Source of the DNA: Catellatospora sp. TT07R-123
GTDB taxonomy: Bacteria > Actinomycetota > Actinomycetes > Mycobacteriales > Micromonosporaceae
Length of the DNA stretch: 64,000 nucleotides
Assembly (NCBI RefSeq): GCF_018327705.1
Contig: NZ_BNEM01000001.1
Coordinates: 1,240,001-1,304,000 of the forward strand
Reading direction: 5' to 3'
The number at the start of each line of letters is the position of its first letter. The stretch's first letter is position 1. Of the stretch, positions 8,627-19,120 are shown piece by piece. The notes beneath the pieces were generated by a model. That model was not told the origin of the DNA and searched no databases. It saw only the letters and a list, made by a program, of their open reading frames with translations. The position numbers and the translations under genes are program-made.

Positions 8627-10129
8627 TCAGAATCCGCGGGCCAGGCGGTAGTACGCCTGGTTCCATCGCAGCTCGTCGGCGAACCGGCGCGGGGTGGTGT
8701 CGGCGTCGATGACGACCAGCTCGGTCCGGCTCATCTCCGCCAGGTCGTGCAGCTCCTCGACCCCCACCGCCTGCGACAGCACCGTGTGGTGCGGGGCGCC
8801 CGCGGTGATCCAGGCCTCGGCCGAGCCGGGCAGGTCGGGGCGGGGCCGCCACACGGCGCGGGCCACCGGCAGCTTCGGCAGCGGCTGCGGCGGGGCGATC
8901 ACGTCGACCTCGTTGGCGACCAGCCGGAACCGCTCCCCCATGTCGGCCAGGCCCATCACCACGGCCGGACCGGCCGCGGCGTCGAAGACCAGGCGGACCG
9001 GGTCCTCCCGCCCGCCGATGCCCAGCGGGTGGATCTCCACCTTCGGGGTGTCGGCCGCGATGGACGGGCAGACCTCCAGCATGTGCGCGCCGAGCACCAG
9101 CTCGTTGCCGGGGGTGAGGTCGTAGGTGTAGTCCTCCATGAACGAGGTGCCGCCGGTCGTGCCGACCGCCATCGCCTTGAGCGTGCGGACCAGCACCGAC
9201 GTCTTCCAGTCACCCTCGCCGCCGAAGCCGTAGCCGTCGGCCATCAGCCGCTGCACCGCGATGCCGGGCAGCTGGCGCAGCCCGCCGAGGTCCTCGAAGT
9301 TGGTGGTGAAGGCCCGGAAGCCGCCTGCCTCCAGGAAGCCGCGCAGGCCGGCCTCGATGCGGGCGGCGTAGCGCAGCGAGTCGTGCCGGTCGCCGCCGGG
9401 CCGCAGCTCGGGGGCGAGGCGGTAGCTGTCGTCGTACTCCTTGACCAGGGCGTCGATCTGGGCGTCGGCGACGGCGTCGACTGCGGCGACCAGGTCGTTG
9501 ACACCGTACGTGTTGACCGAGACGCCGAAGCGCAGCTCCGCCTCGACCTTGTCGCCCTCGGTCACCGCCACGTCGCGCATGTTGTCGCCGAAGCGGGCCA
9601 GCCGCAGCGAGCGCATCGCCGACCAGCCCAGCGCCGCCCGGGTCCACGCGCCGATGCGGGCGGTGACCCGGGGGTCGCTGACGTGCCCGGCGACGGTCTT
9701 GCGGGCGACCCCGAGCCGGGTCTGCACGAACCCGAACTCGCGGTCGCCGTGCGCGGCCTGGTTGAGGTTCATGAAGTCCATGTCGATCTCGTCCCAGGGC
9801 AGCACCACGTTGGCCTGGGTGTGCAGGTGCAGCAGCGGGGTGCGCAGCGCATCCAATCCCGAGATCCACATCTTGGCCGGGGAGAACGTGTGCATCCACG
9901 CGATCACCCCGACGGCGCCCTGCACCGCGGCGTCCCGGCACACGGCCAGGATGTCCGCGCTGGAGGTGAGGACCGGCTTCCACACCACACGGGCGGGGAT
10001 GTCCGGCGACTCGTCGAGCCGGCGCGCGATCTCGCGCGACTGGTCGGCCACCTGGCGCAGGGTCTCGGGACCGTACAGGCCCTGGCTGCCGGTGAGGAAC
10101 CAGACCTCGGGGTGAGCGTGCGTTGTCAT
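8627..10129 (-). CDS. araA: L-arabinose isomerase
   Basis: A 500-residue enzyme, the same length as E. coli AraA, that converts L-arabinose to L-ribulose in the cytoplasm with Mn2+. The metal and catalytic residues are present in order: Glu in [10 protein letters not shown], Glu in [10 protein letters not shown], His in [10 protein letters not shown] and His in [12 protein letters not shown]. The N-terminal [13 protein letters not shown] motif is typical. The start was taken as [10 protein letters not shown] rather than the ATG 90 bp upstream, which would overlap the permease gene. It lies 31 bp downstream of the transporter operon and with araB and araD completes the route to D-xylulose 5-phosphate. 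Confidence 0.97.
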   Translation of the reverse strand: MTTHAHPEVWFLTGSQGLYGPETLRQVADQSREIARRLDESPDIPARVVWKPVLTSSADILAVCRDAAVQGAVGVIAWMHTFSPAKMWISGLDALRTPLLHLHTQANVVLPWDEIDMDFMNLNQAAHGDREFGFVQTRLGVARKTVAGHVSDPRVTARIGAWTRAALGWSAMRSLRLARFGDNMRDVAVTEGDKVEAELRFGVSVNTYGVNDLVAAVDAVADAQIDALVKEYDDSYRLAPELRPGGDRHDSLRYAARIEAGLRGFLEAGGFRAFTTNFEDLGGLRQLPGIAVQRLMADGYGFGGEGDWKTSVLVRTLKAMAVGTTGGTSFMEDYTYDLTPGNELVLGAHMLEVCPSIAADTPKVEIHPLGIGGREDPVRLVFDAAAGPAVVMGLADMGERFRLVANEVDVIAPPQPLPKLPVARAVWRPRPDLPGSAEAWITAGAPHHTVLSQAVGVEELHDLAEMSRTELVVIDADTTPRRFADELRWNQAYYRLARGF

Positions 10130-10160
10130 GGGGGCTGCCTTCCGCGTTACGGGTCGAGGG

Positions 10161-11156
10161 TTACTTCTTGCGGATGCCGATGAGGCGTTGGAGCAGGATG
10201 AACGCGAACAGCAGGCCACCGATCACGATCTTGGTCCACCAGGAGCTGAGCGTGCCGTCGAAGGTGATCAGCGTCTGGATGACGCCGAGCACCAGCACTC
10301 CGAGCACGGTGCCGAAGACATAGCCGGAGCCGCCGGTGAGCACGGTGCCGCCGATGACGACCGCGGCGATGACGTCGAGTTCCATCCCGACGGCGATCAG
10401 CGGGGCACCGGACAGGGTGTAGAAGGACAGCAGGATGCCGCCGATCGCCGCGCACAGGCCGCTGATGGTGTAGACCGCGATCCGGGTCCGCGCCACCGGC
10501 AGGCCCATCAGCAGCGCCGACTGCGGGTTGCCGCCGATGGCGTACACGTTGCGCCCCAGGCGGGTGTACGCGAGGACGTACGCCGCGACCAGGACCACCA
10601 CGAACGCGATCAGCACGCTGATCGACACGAAGTTGCCGTGCGGATCGCCGATGCGCTGCTGGGCCGCGACGGTCCAGAACTCGTCGGTGATCGGGATGGA
10701 CGACTTGCTGATCAGGGTGCACATGCCGCGGGCGAAGAACATGCCGGCGAGGGTGACGATGAACGGCTGGATCTCGAAGAAGTGGATCACCAGGCCCATC
10801 AGGAACCCGAGCGTCGGGCCGATGAGCAGCGCGATCACCAGCACCAGCGGTGCGGGCGTTCCGGCCTGCAGCAGTGAGGCGCACACCATGGCGGTCATCG
10901 CCACCACCGACCCGACCGACAGGTCGATGCCGCCGGTGAGGATCACGAACGTCATGCCGACCGCGACGACCAGCAGGAAGCCGTTGTCGATGAAGACGTT
11001 GAAGACGACCTGGACGTTGGAGAAGGCGCGGTACTGCGAGACGCCCACGGCGTACATGACCAGCAGCAGGGCGAGGGTGGCCAGCACCGGCACGTGCCGC
11101 TGCGGGATCCGCCACCGCTGGCGGCCGGAGATCTGCGACGGGGTGGTGGTCGTCAT
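10161..11156 (-). CDS. Sugar ABC transporter permease, YjfF-like
   Basis: A 331-residue inner-membrane protein of the BPD_transp_2 (ribose/galactofuranose) family with about nine to ten hydrophobic segments and the [19 protein letters not shown] signature. It starts at ATG 11156 and overlaps the stop of the preceding permease by 4 bp (ATGA), so the two are translationally coupled. With the second permease, the ATPase and the binding protein upstream it forms an importer most like E. coli YtfQRT-YjfF, which carries galactofuranose, and related arabinofuranose transporters. Arabinose or arabino-oligosaccharides are the likely cargo given the ara genes on both sides. Confidence 0.93.
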   Translation of the reverse strand: MTTTTPSQISGRQRWRIPQRHVPVLATLALLLVMYAVGVSQYRAFSNVQVVFNVFIDNGFLLVVAVGMTFVILTGGIDLSVGSVVAMTAMVCASLLQAGTPAPLVLVIALLIGPTLGFLMGLVIHFFEIQPFIVTLAGMFFARGMCTLISKSSIPITDEFWTVAAQQRIGDPHGNFVSISVLIAFVVVLVAAYVLAYTRLGRNVYAIGGNPQSALLMGLPVARTRIAVYTISGLCAAIGGILLSFYTLSGAPLIAVGMELDVIAAVVIGGTVLTGGSGYVFGTVLGVLVLGVIQTLITFDGTLSSWWTKIVIGGLLFAFILLQRLIGIRKK

Positions 11157-12219
11157 GCCGGCACCTGCTCCTTCGGCTGGTCGGTGACGGCCGGCGCGGC
11201 GGGACCGGCTGCTCGGCGGGGGACGATCCGGGCCCGGAACGCGGGGGCCTGGACCAGGCATACGATGATCACGACGACCGCCTTGAACAGCAGCGACGTC
11301 TGCGGCGAGATGTTCATGGCGTACACGGTCGTGGTCAGGGTCTGGATGATCAGCGCGCCGAGGATCGTGCCGCCGAGGGAGAACCGGCCACCGGCCAGTG
11401 ACGTGCCGCCGATGACGACCGCGAGAATGGCGTCCAGTTCGATCCACTGACCGGCGGCGTTGCCGTCGGCGCTGGAGACGTTCGCGGTGATCATGAATCC
11501 GGCGATGGCGGCGCAGACCGCGCTGATGACGTAGACCAGGAACATGATCCGGCCCGACCGGATACCGGCCAGCCGGCTGGCCTGGGCGTTGCCACCGACC
11601 GACTCGATGATCAGCCCCAGGGCCGTACGCCTGGTCACCAGCATGATCAGCACCGTCACGGCCGCCGCGATGAAGATCGATAGCGGCAGCGTGAGCAGGT
11701 GCCCCACGCCGATCGCCTTGTACGGGTCGGAGTTGATCGTGATGATCTGACCCTCGGTGATCAGCTGCGCCAGCCCGCGCCCCGCCACCATCAGGATCAG
11801 CGTGGCGATGATCGGCTGGATGCCGATCACCGCGACCAGCGCCCCGTTCCAGGCACCGAGGACGAGTGCGAGACCGACCCCCAGCACCAGGGAGATCAGC
11901 ACGCCGCCGACGGCGTTCTGATCCGGCTGCTTGCTGATGTAGAGGCAGGCCACGGCGCCGCTGATCGCGCACATCGAGCCGACCGACAGGTCGATCCCAC
12001 CGGTGGCGATCACCAGGGTCATGCCCAGCGCCACCAGGATCAGCGGCGCCGACAGCCGAAGGATGTCGACCAGGCTGCCGTACAGGTGGCCGTCCTTCAT
12101 CTCGACGGCCAGGAACCCGGGCCGGTAGACCGTGTTGGCGACGACCAACGCGATGAGCGCGAGGGCGGGCCAGAACAGCGAATGGCCGGCGATCGCATCG
12201 CGGCGTGCGGTCCAGGTGC

Positions 12220-12223
<4 letters not shown>
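11153..12223 (-). CDS. Sugar ABC transporter permease, YtfT-like
   Basis: A 356-residue membrane protein, partner of the next permease. It shows the family hallmark [18 protein letters not shown] near residue 90 and multiple hydrophobic helices; the C-terminal 25 residues are polar, Pro/Ala-rich and cytoplasmic. Its start overlaps the ATPase stop by 4 bp and its own stop overlaps the next start by 4 bp, so ATPase and both permeases are one coupled operon. Use of two different permeases is characteristic of the YtfQRT-YjfF group rather than the RbsABC group. Confidence 0.93.
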
Positions 12224-13761
<1,538 letters not shown>

Positions 13762-13793
13762 CCCATCAGACCTTTCACTGGGTTCATGAGGAA

Positions 13794-13823
13794 GGGGCCG
13801 CCGCGACCGTCCGCGGCGGCCCC
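13794..13823 (-). terminator. Hairpin 1 between binding-protein and ATPase genes
   Basis: GGGGCCGCCGCG (13794-13805) pairs perfectly with CGCGGCGGCCCC (13812-13823), loop of 6 nt. It sits within the operon, so it probably stabilises or attenuates the transcript rather than ending it fully. Confidence 0.6.
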
Positions 13824-13836
13824 GGTCATTGGGGGT

Positions 13837-13866
13837 GGGTCGCCGCACAGTGCCGTGCGGCGACCC
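13837..13866 (-). terminator. Hairpin 2 between binding-protein and ATPase genes
   Basis: GGGTCGCCGCAC (13837-13848) pairs perfectly with GTGCGGCGACCC (13855-13866), loop of 6 nt, 9 bp after the binding-protein stop. The two tandem stems would favour high binding-protein levels over the membrane components. Confidence 0.6.
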
Positions 13867-13875
13867 GGAGGTGGA

Positions 13876-14868
13876 TCAGTACTTGCGGTTGGGCAGAGCG
13901 GCCTTGGCCTGCTCGGAGGTGAAGGTGCCTTCCTGGGTCTCGATGCGGGTCGGGATGGTCTCGCCCGCCTTGACCTTCTTCACCAGGTCCATCAGCTGGG
14001 GCCCGAGCAGCGGGCTGCACTCCGCGATGAAGTTGAACTTCCCGTCGGCGAGGGCCTGCATGCCGTCGTGGACCGCGTCGATGGTGATGATGGTGATGTC
14101 CTTGCCGGGCACCTTGCCCGCCGCGGTGATCGCCTCAAGCGCGCCCAGGCCCATGTCGTCGTTGTGCGCGAACAGCACGTCGATCTTCGGGTTGGCCTTG
14201 AGGAACTGCTCCATGACGGCCTTGCCGCCGGCCCGGGTGAAGTCACCGGTCTGCGACGCGATGACCTTCAGGTTCGGGTTGGCCGCGATGGCGTCGCCGA
14301 AGCCCTTCTTCCGGTCGTTGGCCGGGGCCGACCCGGTGGTGCCCTGCAGCTCGACGATGTTCACGGGGGCGGTCGCGCTCTTGGTCTGCTCCACCAGCCA
14401 CTCGCCGGCGAGCTTGCCTTCCTTGATGAAGTCCGACCCGATGAACGTCTTGTACAGCGACTTGTCGGCCGAGTCGACCGAGCGGTCGGTCAGGATCACC
14501 GGGATGCCGGCGTCCTTGGCCTCCTTGAGCACGGTGTCCCAGCCCGACGACACCACCGGCGAGAAGGCGATGACGTCGACCTTCTGCTGGATGAAGTTGC
14601 GGATGGCCTTGATCTGGTTCTCCTGCTTGCCCTGCGCGTCGTCGAACTTCAGCTCGATCCCGGCCGCCGTGGCGGACTCCTTGATCGAGTTCGTGTTCGC
14701 GGTGCGCCAGCCGCTCTCGGCGCCGACCTGCGAGAAGCCGAGGGTGAGCTTGCCGTCGTCGGCCGGCTTGTCGCCGGTGTCGCTGTTGCCGCACGCGGCC
14801 ATACCGGCCACGAGCAGCCCCGCGGTGACCACGGCCAGGCCGCGGCGGGTAAAGCTCTTGGTGAGCAT
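13876..14868 (-). CDS. Sugar ABC transporter substrate-binding lipoprotein, YtfQ-like
   Basis: A 330-residue lipoprotein: Arg-containing n-region, hydrophobic stretch and lipobox ending at Cys26 (GMAACG). The mature part is a type-I periplasmic binding fold with motifs of the galactofuranose-binding YtfQ group (LGFSQVGAESGWRTANTNSIK at the N-terminus, AHNDDMGLGALEAI near 220). It delivers the sugar to the YtfT/YjfF-like permeases encoded downstream. The Trp-Arg-Thr-Ala motif is typical of the furanose-binding members, so L-arabinofuranose or a short oligosaccharide is a reasonable guess, not shown by the sequence. It is followed by the two hairpins at 13794-13866. Confidence 0.94.
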   Translation of the reverse strand: MLTKSFTRRGLAVVTAGLLVAGMAACGNSDTGDKPADDGKLTLGFSQVGAESGWRTANTNSIKESATAAGIELKFDDAQGKQENQIKAIRNFIQQKVDVIAFSPVVSSGWDTVLKEAKDAGIPVILTDRSVDSADKSLYKTFIGSDFIKEGKLAGEWLVEQTKSATAPVNIVELQGTTGSAPANDRKKGFGDAIAANPNLKVIASQTGDFTRAGGKAVMEQFLKANPKIDVLFAHNDDMGLGALEAITAAGKVPGKDITIITIDAVHDGMQALADGKFNFIAECSPLLGPQLMDLVKKVKAGETIPTRIETQEGTFTSEQAKAALPNRKY

Positions 14869-15004
14869 GCAATCTCCTTGGATGATGTGGGCCTACCCCC
14901 GCGCGCCGAAGGGACGACGGTGCGCGGCCTTTCCTGTGGAGCGGTGTTGCTGCGGTGAGAGGTGCAGGGGACGGTCCGCCTCGGGGCGGCCTGTCGTCGG
15001 AGGA

Positions 15005-15682
15005 TCAGCTACCGGCAGGCTCGGCCGACTGGCCGTAGACGTTCTGGTAGCGGTGGTAGAGGGCGTCGACGTCGGCGCCGGCGATCGGCAGCGGCTGGCC
15101 GAGCGAGCGGGCCAGGTGCGCGGTACGGGCCACGTCCTCGCACATCACCGCCGCCTTGACCGCTGCCTTCGCGTCCTTGCCGATGGTGAACACGCCGTGG
15201 TTGCGCATCAGCACGGCCGGCGACCGGTGCCCCGACAGGGTCGCCACGATCCCCTTGCCGATGTCGTCCCCGCCGATCAGCGCGAACGGCCCGATCGGGA
15301 TCTCCCCGCCGAACTCGTCGGCCTGCGCCGTCAGGTGGCACGGGATCGCCTCCCCGCGCGCCGCCCACGCCGTGGCGTACGTGCTGTGCGTGTGCACCAC
15401 CCCGCCGACCTCGGGCATCGCCCGGTACACGTAGGCGTGCGCGGCGGTGTCGCTCGACGGGGACAGCTCGCCCTCGACGACGGTGCCGTTCAGGTCGCAG
15501 ACGATCATGTTGGCCGGGCTGAGGTCGTCGTAGGACACCCCGCTGGGCTTGATCACCATCAGGTCCGCGCCGGGCACGCGGGCCGACACGTTGCCCGCCG
15601 TCCACGCGACCAGGCCGTAGCGCGTCAGCTCGGCGTGCAGTGCCGCGACCTGTTCCCGCAGCTTGAGGACCGGCTCGCTCAT
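15005..15682 (-). CDS. araD: L-ribulose-5-phosphate 4-epimerase
   Basis: A 225-residue class II aldolase-fold enzyme that turns L-ribulose 5-phosphate into D-xylulose 5-phosphate. It shows the KPSGVSYDDL phosphate-binding segment, the zinc ligands in VVHTHSTYATAWA and a third His in the C-terminal half (MRNHGVFTIG), and a C-terminal HRYQNVYGQ. The start ATG 15682 overlaps the araB stop by 4 bp, so the two are co-translated. Length is close to E. coli AraD (231). The gene order araB-araD-importer-araA on one strand suggests a single long unit driven from the araB promoter, with possible internal promoters. Confidence 0.95.
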   Translation of the reverse strand: MSEPVLKLREQVAALHAELTRYGLVAWTAGNVSARVPGADLMVIKPSGVSYDDLSPANMIVCDLNGTVVEGELSPSSDTAAHAYVYRAMPEVGGVVHTHSTYATAWAARGEAIPCHLTAQADEFGGEIPIGPFALIGGDDIGKGIVATLSGHRSPAVLMRNHGVFTIGKDAKAAVKAAVMCEDVARTAHLARSLGQPLPIAGADVDALYHRYQNVYGQSAEPAGS

Positions 15683-17331
15683 GCCTTCTCCCCCCGGGCC
15701 GCGTTGCGGACCGCGCGCAGGCGCAGCATCATGTCGTCGCCGCCGCGCCCGAAGTGGTCGTGCAGCGCGCGGTACTCGGCGTAGAGGGCGTCGTAGGCGC
15801 GGGCGCGCTCCGGGTCGGGGCGGAAGACCGCGCGCTCGACCCTGCCCATCGCCGCCGAGGCCGCGGCCACGTCCGGGTAGGCGCCCGCCGCGACCGCGGC
15901 GTGGATCGCCGAGCCCAGCGCCGGGCCCTGCGCCGAGCCGATCAGGCTCAGCGGCCGGTCGGTCACGTCGGCGTAGATCTGCATCAGCAGGCTGTTGGCG
16001 GCCAGGCCGCCCGCGATGACCAGCTCGGTCACGGGCACGCCCGCCCCGGCGAACGCCTCCATGATCATGCGGGTGCCGTACGCGGTGGACTCCAGCAGCG
16101 CGCGGTAGATCTCGTGCGGGCGGGTGGCCAGGGTCAGGCCGACGATCAGGCCGGACAGCTCGTGGTTGACCAGCAGCGAGCGGTTGCCGTTCCACCAGTC
16201 CAGGGCCACCAGGCCGTGCGCGCCGACGGGCTGCGCGGCGGCCAGCTCGGACAGCGTCTCGTGCGAGTCGTGTCCGGCCGGCGCGGCGTGCTCGACGAAC
16301 CAGCCGAAGATGTCGCCGACCCCGGACTGGCCCGCCTCGTAGCCCCAGGCACCCGCGCTGATGCCGCCCTCGACGACGCCGCACATGCCCGGCACCTCGG
16401 CCAGCTTCTCGCCGTTGACGACGTGGCAGGTGGAGGTGCCCATGATGGCGACCAGGCGGCCGGGCTCGATGGCCTGCGCGGCGGCCGCGGTGACGTGCGC
16501 GTCGACGTTGCCGGCCGCGACCGCGATGCCCTCGGGCAGCCCGGTCCAGGCGGCGGCCTGCGCGGTCAGCGATCCGGCCCGCTCCCCCAGCTCCAGCAGC
16601 GGACCGTCGAGCTTGGCGGTGAAACCGGTGAAGCCGGGGTTGAGCGCGGCCAGGTAGTCGGCCGACGGGTACTGCCCGTCCTGGCGGATGCCCTTGTAGC
16701 CGGCGGTGCAGACGTTGCGCGTCTCGGCGCCGCACAGCTGCCACACGATCCAGTCCGCCGCCTCGATCCAGCGGTCGGCCCGGTGGTAGACCTCCGGGTC
16801 CTCCTCCAGCAGCTGCAGGCCCTTGGCGAACTGCCACTCCGAGGAGATCTTCCCGCCGTAGCGGGCCAGCCACGGCTCGCCGCGCTCGGCGGCGACCGCG
16901 TTGATCCGGTCGGCGTGCGACTGGGCGGCGTGGTGCTTCCACAGCTTGACGTACGCGTGCGGCCGGGTGCGCAGCCCGTCGAGCTCGCACAGCGGCGTGC
17001 CGTCGGCCAGCACGGGCAGCACCGTGCACGCGGTGAAGTCGGTGGCGATGCCCACGACCCGCGCCGGGTCGATCCCGGCGGCGGCGACCGCGGCGGGCAC
17101 CGCGTGGCGCAGCACGTCGCGGTAGTCGTCGGGGTCCTGCAGCGCCCAGTCGGGCGGCAGCGCCTTCCCGTCGGCGGCCAGCACCGTGTCCATCACCGCG
17201 TGGCGGTACGGGTGCACCGCCGTGCCGACCTCGGCGCCGTCGGACACGCGCACCACCAGCGCCCGGCCCGACAGGGTGCCGTAGTCGACGCCGACGACGT
17301 ACCGGTCGCGCGGGTCTGCGGCAATGCTCAT
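15679..17331 (-). CDS. araB: Ribulokinase
   Basis: A 550-residue FGGY-family carbohydrate kinase that phosphorylates L-ribulose with ATP. The N-terminal phosphate loop VVGVDYGTLSGRALVV, the GIATDFTACTVLPV segment, GNVDAHV and the C-terminal ELVIAGGLAANSLLMQIYADV adenosine region are all typical of ribulokinase. ATG 17331 was chosen because GGAGG lies just upstream; the in-frame ATG at 17376 would fall inside the operator. It is the first gene of the araB-araD series, and its promoter (17361-17389) carries a perfect palindromic operator over the -10 box. Confidence 0.96.
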   Translation of the reverse strand: MSIAADPRDRYVVGVDYGTLSGRALVVRVSDGAEVGTAVHPYRHAVMDTVLAADGKALPPDWALQDPDDYRDVLRHAVPAAVAAAGIDPARVVGIATDFTACTVLPVLADGTPLCELDGLRTRPHAYVKLWKHHAAQSHADRINAVAAERGEPWLARYGGKISSEWQFAKGLQLLEEDPEVYHRADRWIEAADWIVWQLCGAETRNVCTAGYKGIRQDGQYPSADYLAALNPGFTGFTAKLDGPLLELGERAGSLTAQAAAWTGLPEGIAVAAGNVDAHVTAAAAQAIEPGRLVAIMGTSTCHVVNGEKLAEVPGMCGVVEGGISAGAWGYEAGQSGVGDIFGWFVEHAAPAGHDSHETLSELAAAQPVGAHGLVALDWWNGNRSLLVNHELSGLIVGLTLATRPHEIYRALLESTAYGTRMIMEAFAGAGVPVTELVIAGGLAANSLLMQIYADVTDRPLSLIGSAQGPALGSAIHAAVAAGAYPDVAAASAAMGRVERAVFRPDPERARAYDALYAEYRALHDHFGRGGDDMMLRLRAVRNAARGEKA

Positions 17332-17360
17332 CTCATCCTCCAGCTCTTGTGCCGCCAACA

Positions 17361-17389
17361 GTGTTAGCGCTAACACAAGTACTCGTCAA
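17361..17389 (-). promoter_or_regulatory. araB promoter with perfect AraR-type operator
   Basis: On the minus strand TTGACG (17389-17384), a 17-bp spacer and TAACAC (17366-17361) form the promoter. The operator GTGTTAGCGCTAACAC (17361-17376) is a perfect 16-bp palindrome covering the -10 box, about 30 bp before the araB start. This is the best operator copy in the window. Confidence 0.8.
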
Positions 17390-17447
17390 GATATGAGTCG
17401 GCAACGTCTAGGTAACGGTCAGCAGCCAAATTCAGTCCGAAAACGTG

Positions 17448-17459
17448 CGAAAGCTTTCG
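17448..17459. promoter_or_regulatory. CGAAAGCTTTCG palindrome upstream of araB
   Basis: A perfect 12-bp palindrome, extended by GTG on one side and TGC on the other, about 117 bp upstream of the araB start. Its core resembles GAAA-n-TTTC elements found before actinobacterial xylanase genes. Its role here is a guess. Confidence 0.35.
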
Positions 17460-17497
17460 TGCGTGCGTCCAATGTGCAATGCCTGTAACGCAACGTC

Positions 17498-17526
17498 TTG
17501 ACGCCGCCCCATGTGTGCGTTAACAC
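17498..17526 (+). promoter_or_regulatory. Orphan + strand promoter with AraR-type operator
   Basis: TTGACG (17498-17503), a 17-bp spacer and TAACAC (17521-17526) mirror the araB promoter, and ATGTGTGCGTTAACAC (17511-17526) is an operator over the -10 box. It points away from araB into 17530-17850, where no gene is recognised, and toward the 3' end of the convergent permease gene. Confidence 0.5.
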
Positions 17527-17809
17527 TGAGTCGCCCGACGCGAGCCGGCTCCCAGCGGATGGCGGCAGACCGTCGCCGCAAGCCCGTTCGGCGATGGCAC
17601 TCGACTGCGGGCGGGGGTGCACCTTCATGCGGTGAGAGCGGCATCCCCGCCCGCTCCAACCATCGTCGCGGGCGCACGGACGCCGATGCCGTCGCCTCTC
17701 GCCGGCCAAGGGGGCAAGACTCCCGGACACCGGAGAACCTCATCGGTGAACGCGCCTCGGCTGCCGCCTCCGTCGATGAGGTGTCCAGGCAGGACGCCGA
17801 AACGCGCGG

Positions 17810-17841
17810 CAGCGGGCGGCGCTGTCCGGCGCCGCCCGCTG
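17810..17841. terminator. Terminator after the GguB-like permease
   Basis: CAGCGGGCGGCGC (17810-17822) pairs perfectly with GCGCCGCCCGCTG (17829-17841), loop of 6 nt. It lies 12 bp past the permease stop and would also stop any transcript from the orphan promoter at 17498. Confidence 0.7.
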
Positions 17842-17852
17842 GTCCGCCGGGG

Positions 17853-19115
17853 TCATCCCGCGACGGCTCCGGCCCGGCGCTTGGTGTAGACGTCGAATGC
17901 GACGGCAGCCAGCAGTACCAGCCCTTTGAACAACATGACCTGCTCGGTCGGCGCGCCGATGAGGGACATGCCGTTGTTGATGACGCCCATGATGAGCCCG
18001 CCGGTGATCGCGCCGGTCACCCGGCCGACGCCGCCCTGCACCGCCGCCCCGCCGATGAACGCCGCGGCGATGGCGTCGAGTTCGAACCCGTTTCCGGCGG
18101 TCGGCCCGGCCTGGTTGAGCCGCCCGGCGAACACCATGCCGGCTATCGCGGCGAGCACTCCCATGTTGACGAACAGCCAGAACGTGACGGATTTGACCTT
18201 GATGCCGGACAGACTCGCGGCATTGAGGTTGCCGCCGATGGCGTAGATGTGGCGGCCGAACACGATACGGTCGGTGAGCAGTGAGTACGCGAGCACGAGC
18301 ACGGCCAGCAGCACCAGCACCCATGGCAGGTTCTTGAACCGGGCCAACTGCACGATGACGGTCATGACGACGACGGCGGCGACGGCGAGCTTGGCGACGA
18401 ACAGGGCGATCGGATCGACGCCCTGGCCGTAGCGGGCCCGTCCGGCCCGGGTGCGCCACTGCGCGACCCCGATTCCCGCGACGAACATCAGCCCGATCAG
18501 CAGGGTGAACAGGTCGGCGCCGTCAAGCGGCCCGAGGCCGATGTTGCCCAGGTAGGTGGGCATGAAGCCGTTGGCGATCGTGCTCACCTCGGTCGGGAAC
18601 GGCCCGATGCCCTGGTTGCCCAGCACGGCCAGGGTCAGCGCCCGGAACACCAGCATGCCCGCCAGGGTGACGATGAAGGCGGGGATGCCGAAGTAGGCGA
18701 CCCAGTAGCCCTGCCAGGCGCCGATCAGCCCGCCGCAGACCAGCGTGACGAGGATCGCCAGCGGCCAGGGCACATCGTTGTCGACCATGAGCACGGCCGA
18801 GATCGCGCCGGTGACGGCGACGACCGAACCGGCGGACAGGTCGATGTGCCCGGCGATGATGATCAGAATCATGCCGATGGCGAGGATCAGGATGTAGGAG
18901 TTCTGCACCACCAGGTTGGAGATGTTCTGTGGTGCCAGCAGGTCTCCGCCGGTGAGGATCGAGAACAGCACGATGATCAGCGCGAACGCGATGTAGATGC
19001 CGTTCTGGCGCAGGTTGGCCGAGAACAGCCGGCCGCCGAGACGGCCGGGCGCCGCGGGCTCGGCCGGCTGGTCGGCGGACGCGGTCGTCACGGCATAGGG
19101 TCCGACACCGGTCAT
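17853..19115 (-). CDS. Sugar ABC transporter permease, GguB/XylH type
   Basis: A 420-residue membrane protein of the BPD_transp_2 family with 10 or more hydrophobic helices and the IGMILIIIAGHIDLSAGSVVAVTGA signature. The [23 protein letters not shown] block is typical of the multiple-sugar permease MmsB/GguB and of XylH. It follows the ATPase gene with a 5-bp gap and ends the three-gene chvE-gguA-gguB-like operon. Such transporters carry arabinose, xylose, galactose and other monosaccharides; L-arabinopyranose or a mixed pentose specificity would complement the furanose-type importer next door. Confidence 0.93.
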   Translation of the reverse strand: MTGVGPYAVTTASADQPAEPAAPGRLGGRLFSANLRQNGIYIAFALIIVLFSILTGGDLLAPQNISNLVVQNSYILILAIGMILIIIAGHIDLSAGSVVAVTGAISAVLMVDNDVPWPLAILVTLVCGGLIGAWQGYWVAYFGIPAFIVTLAGMLVFRALTLAVLGNQGIGPFPTEVSTIANGFMPTYLGNIGLGPLDGADLFTLLIGLMFVAGIGVAQWRTRAGRARYGQGVDPIALFVAKLAVAAVVVMTVIVQLARFKNLPWVLVLLAVLVLAYSLLTDRIVFGRHIYAIGGNLNAASLSGIKVKSVTFWLFVNMGVLAAIAGMVFAGRLNQAGPTAGNGFELDAIAAAFIGGAAVQGGVGRVTGAITGGLIMGVINNGMSLIGAPTEQVMLFKGLVLLAAVAFDVYTKRRAGAVAG

Positions 19116-19120
19116 CGCTT

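Larger units (their letters stand above)
17332..17852. other. Intergenic region upstream of araB with no supported gene
   Basis: It contains the araB promoter/operator (17361-17389), a CGAAAGCTTTCG palindrome (17448-17459), a second operator with an opposite-facing promoter (17498-17526) and a terminator (17810-17841). Open frames on the + strand lack ribosome binding sites. The sequence is less coding-like than its neighbours. Confidence 0.6.

Noticed and set aside
17511-18284. A 257-residue + strand frame starting inside the orphan operator
   Set aside because: No ribosome binding site, composition of a shadow, and it runs across the terminator and into the antisense of the permease gene.
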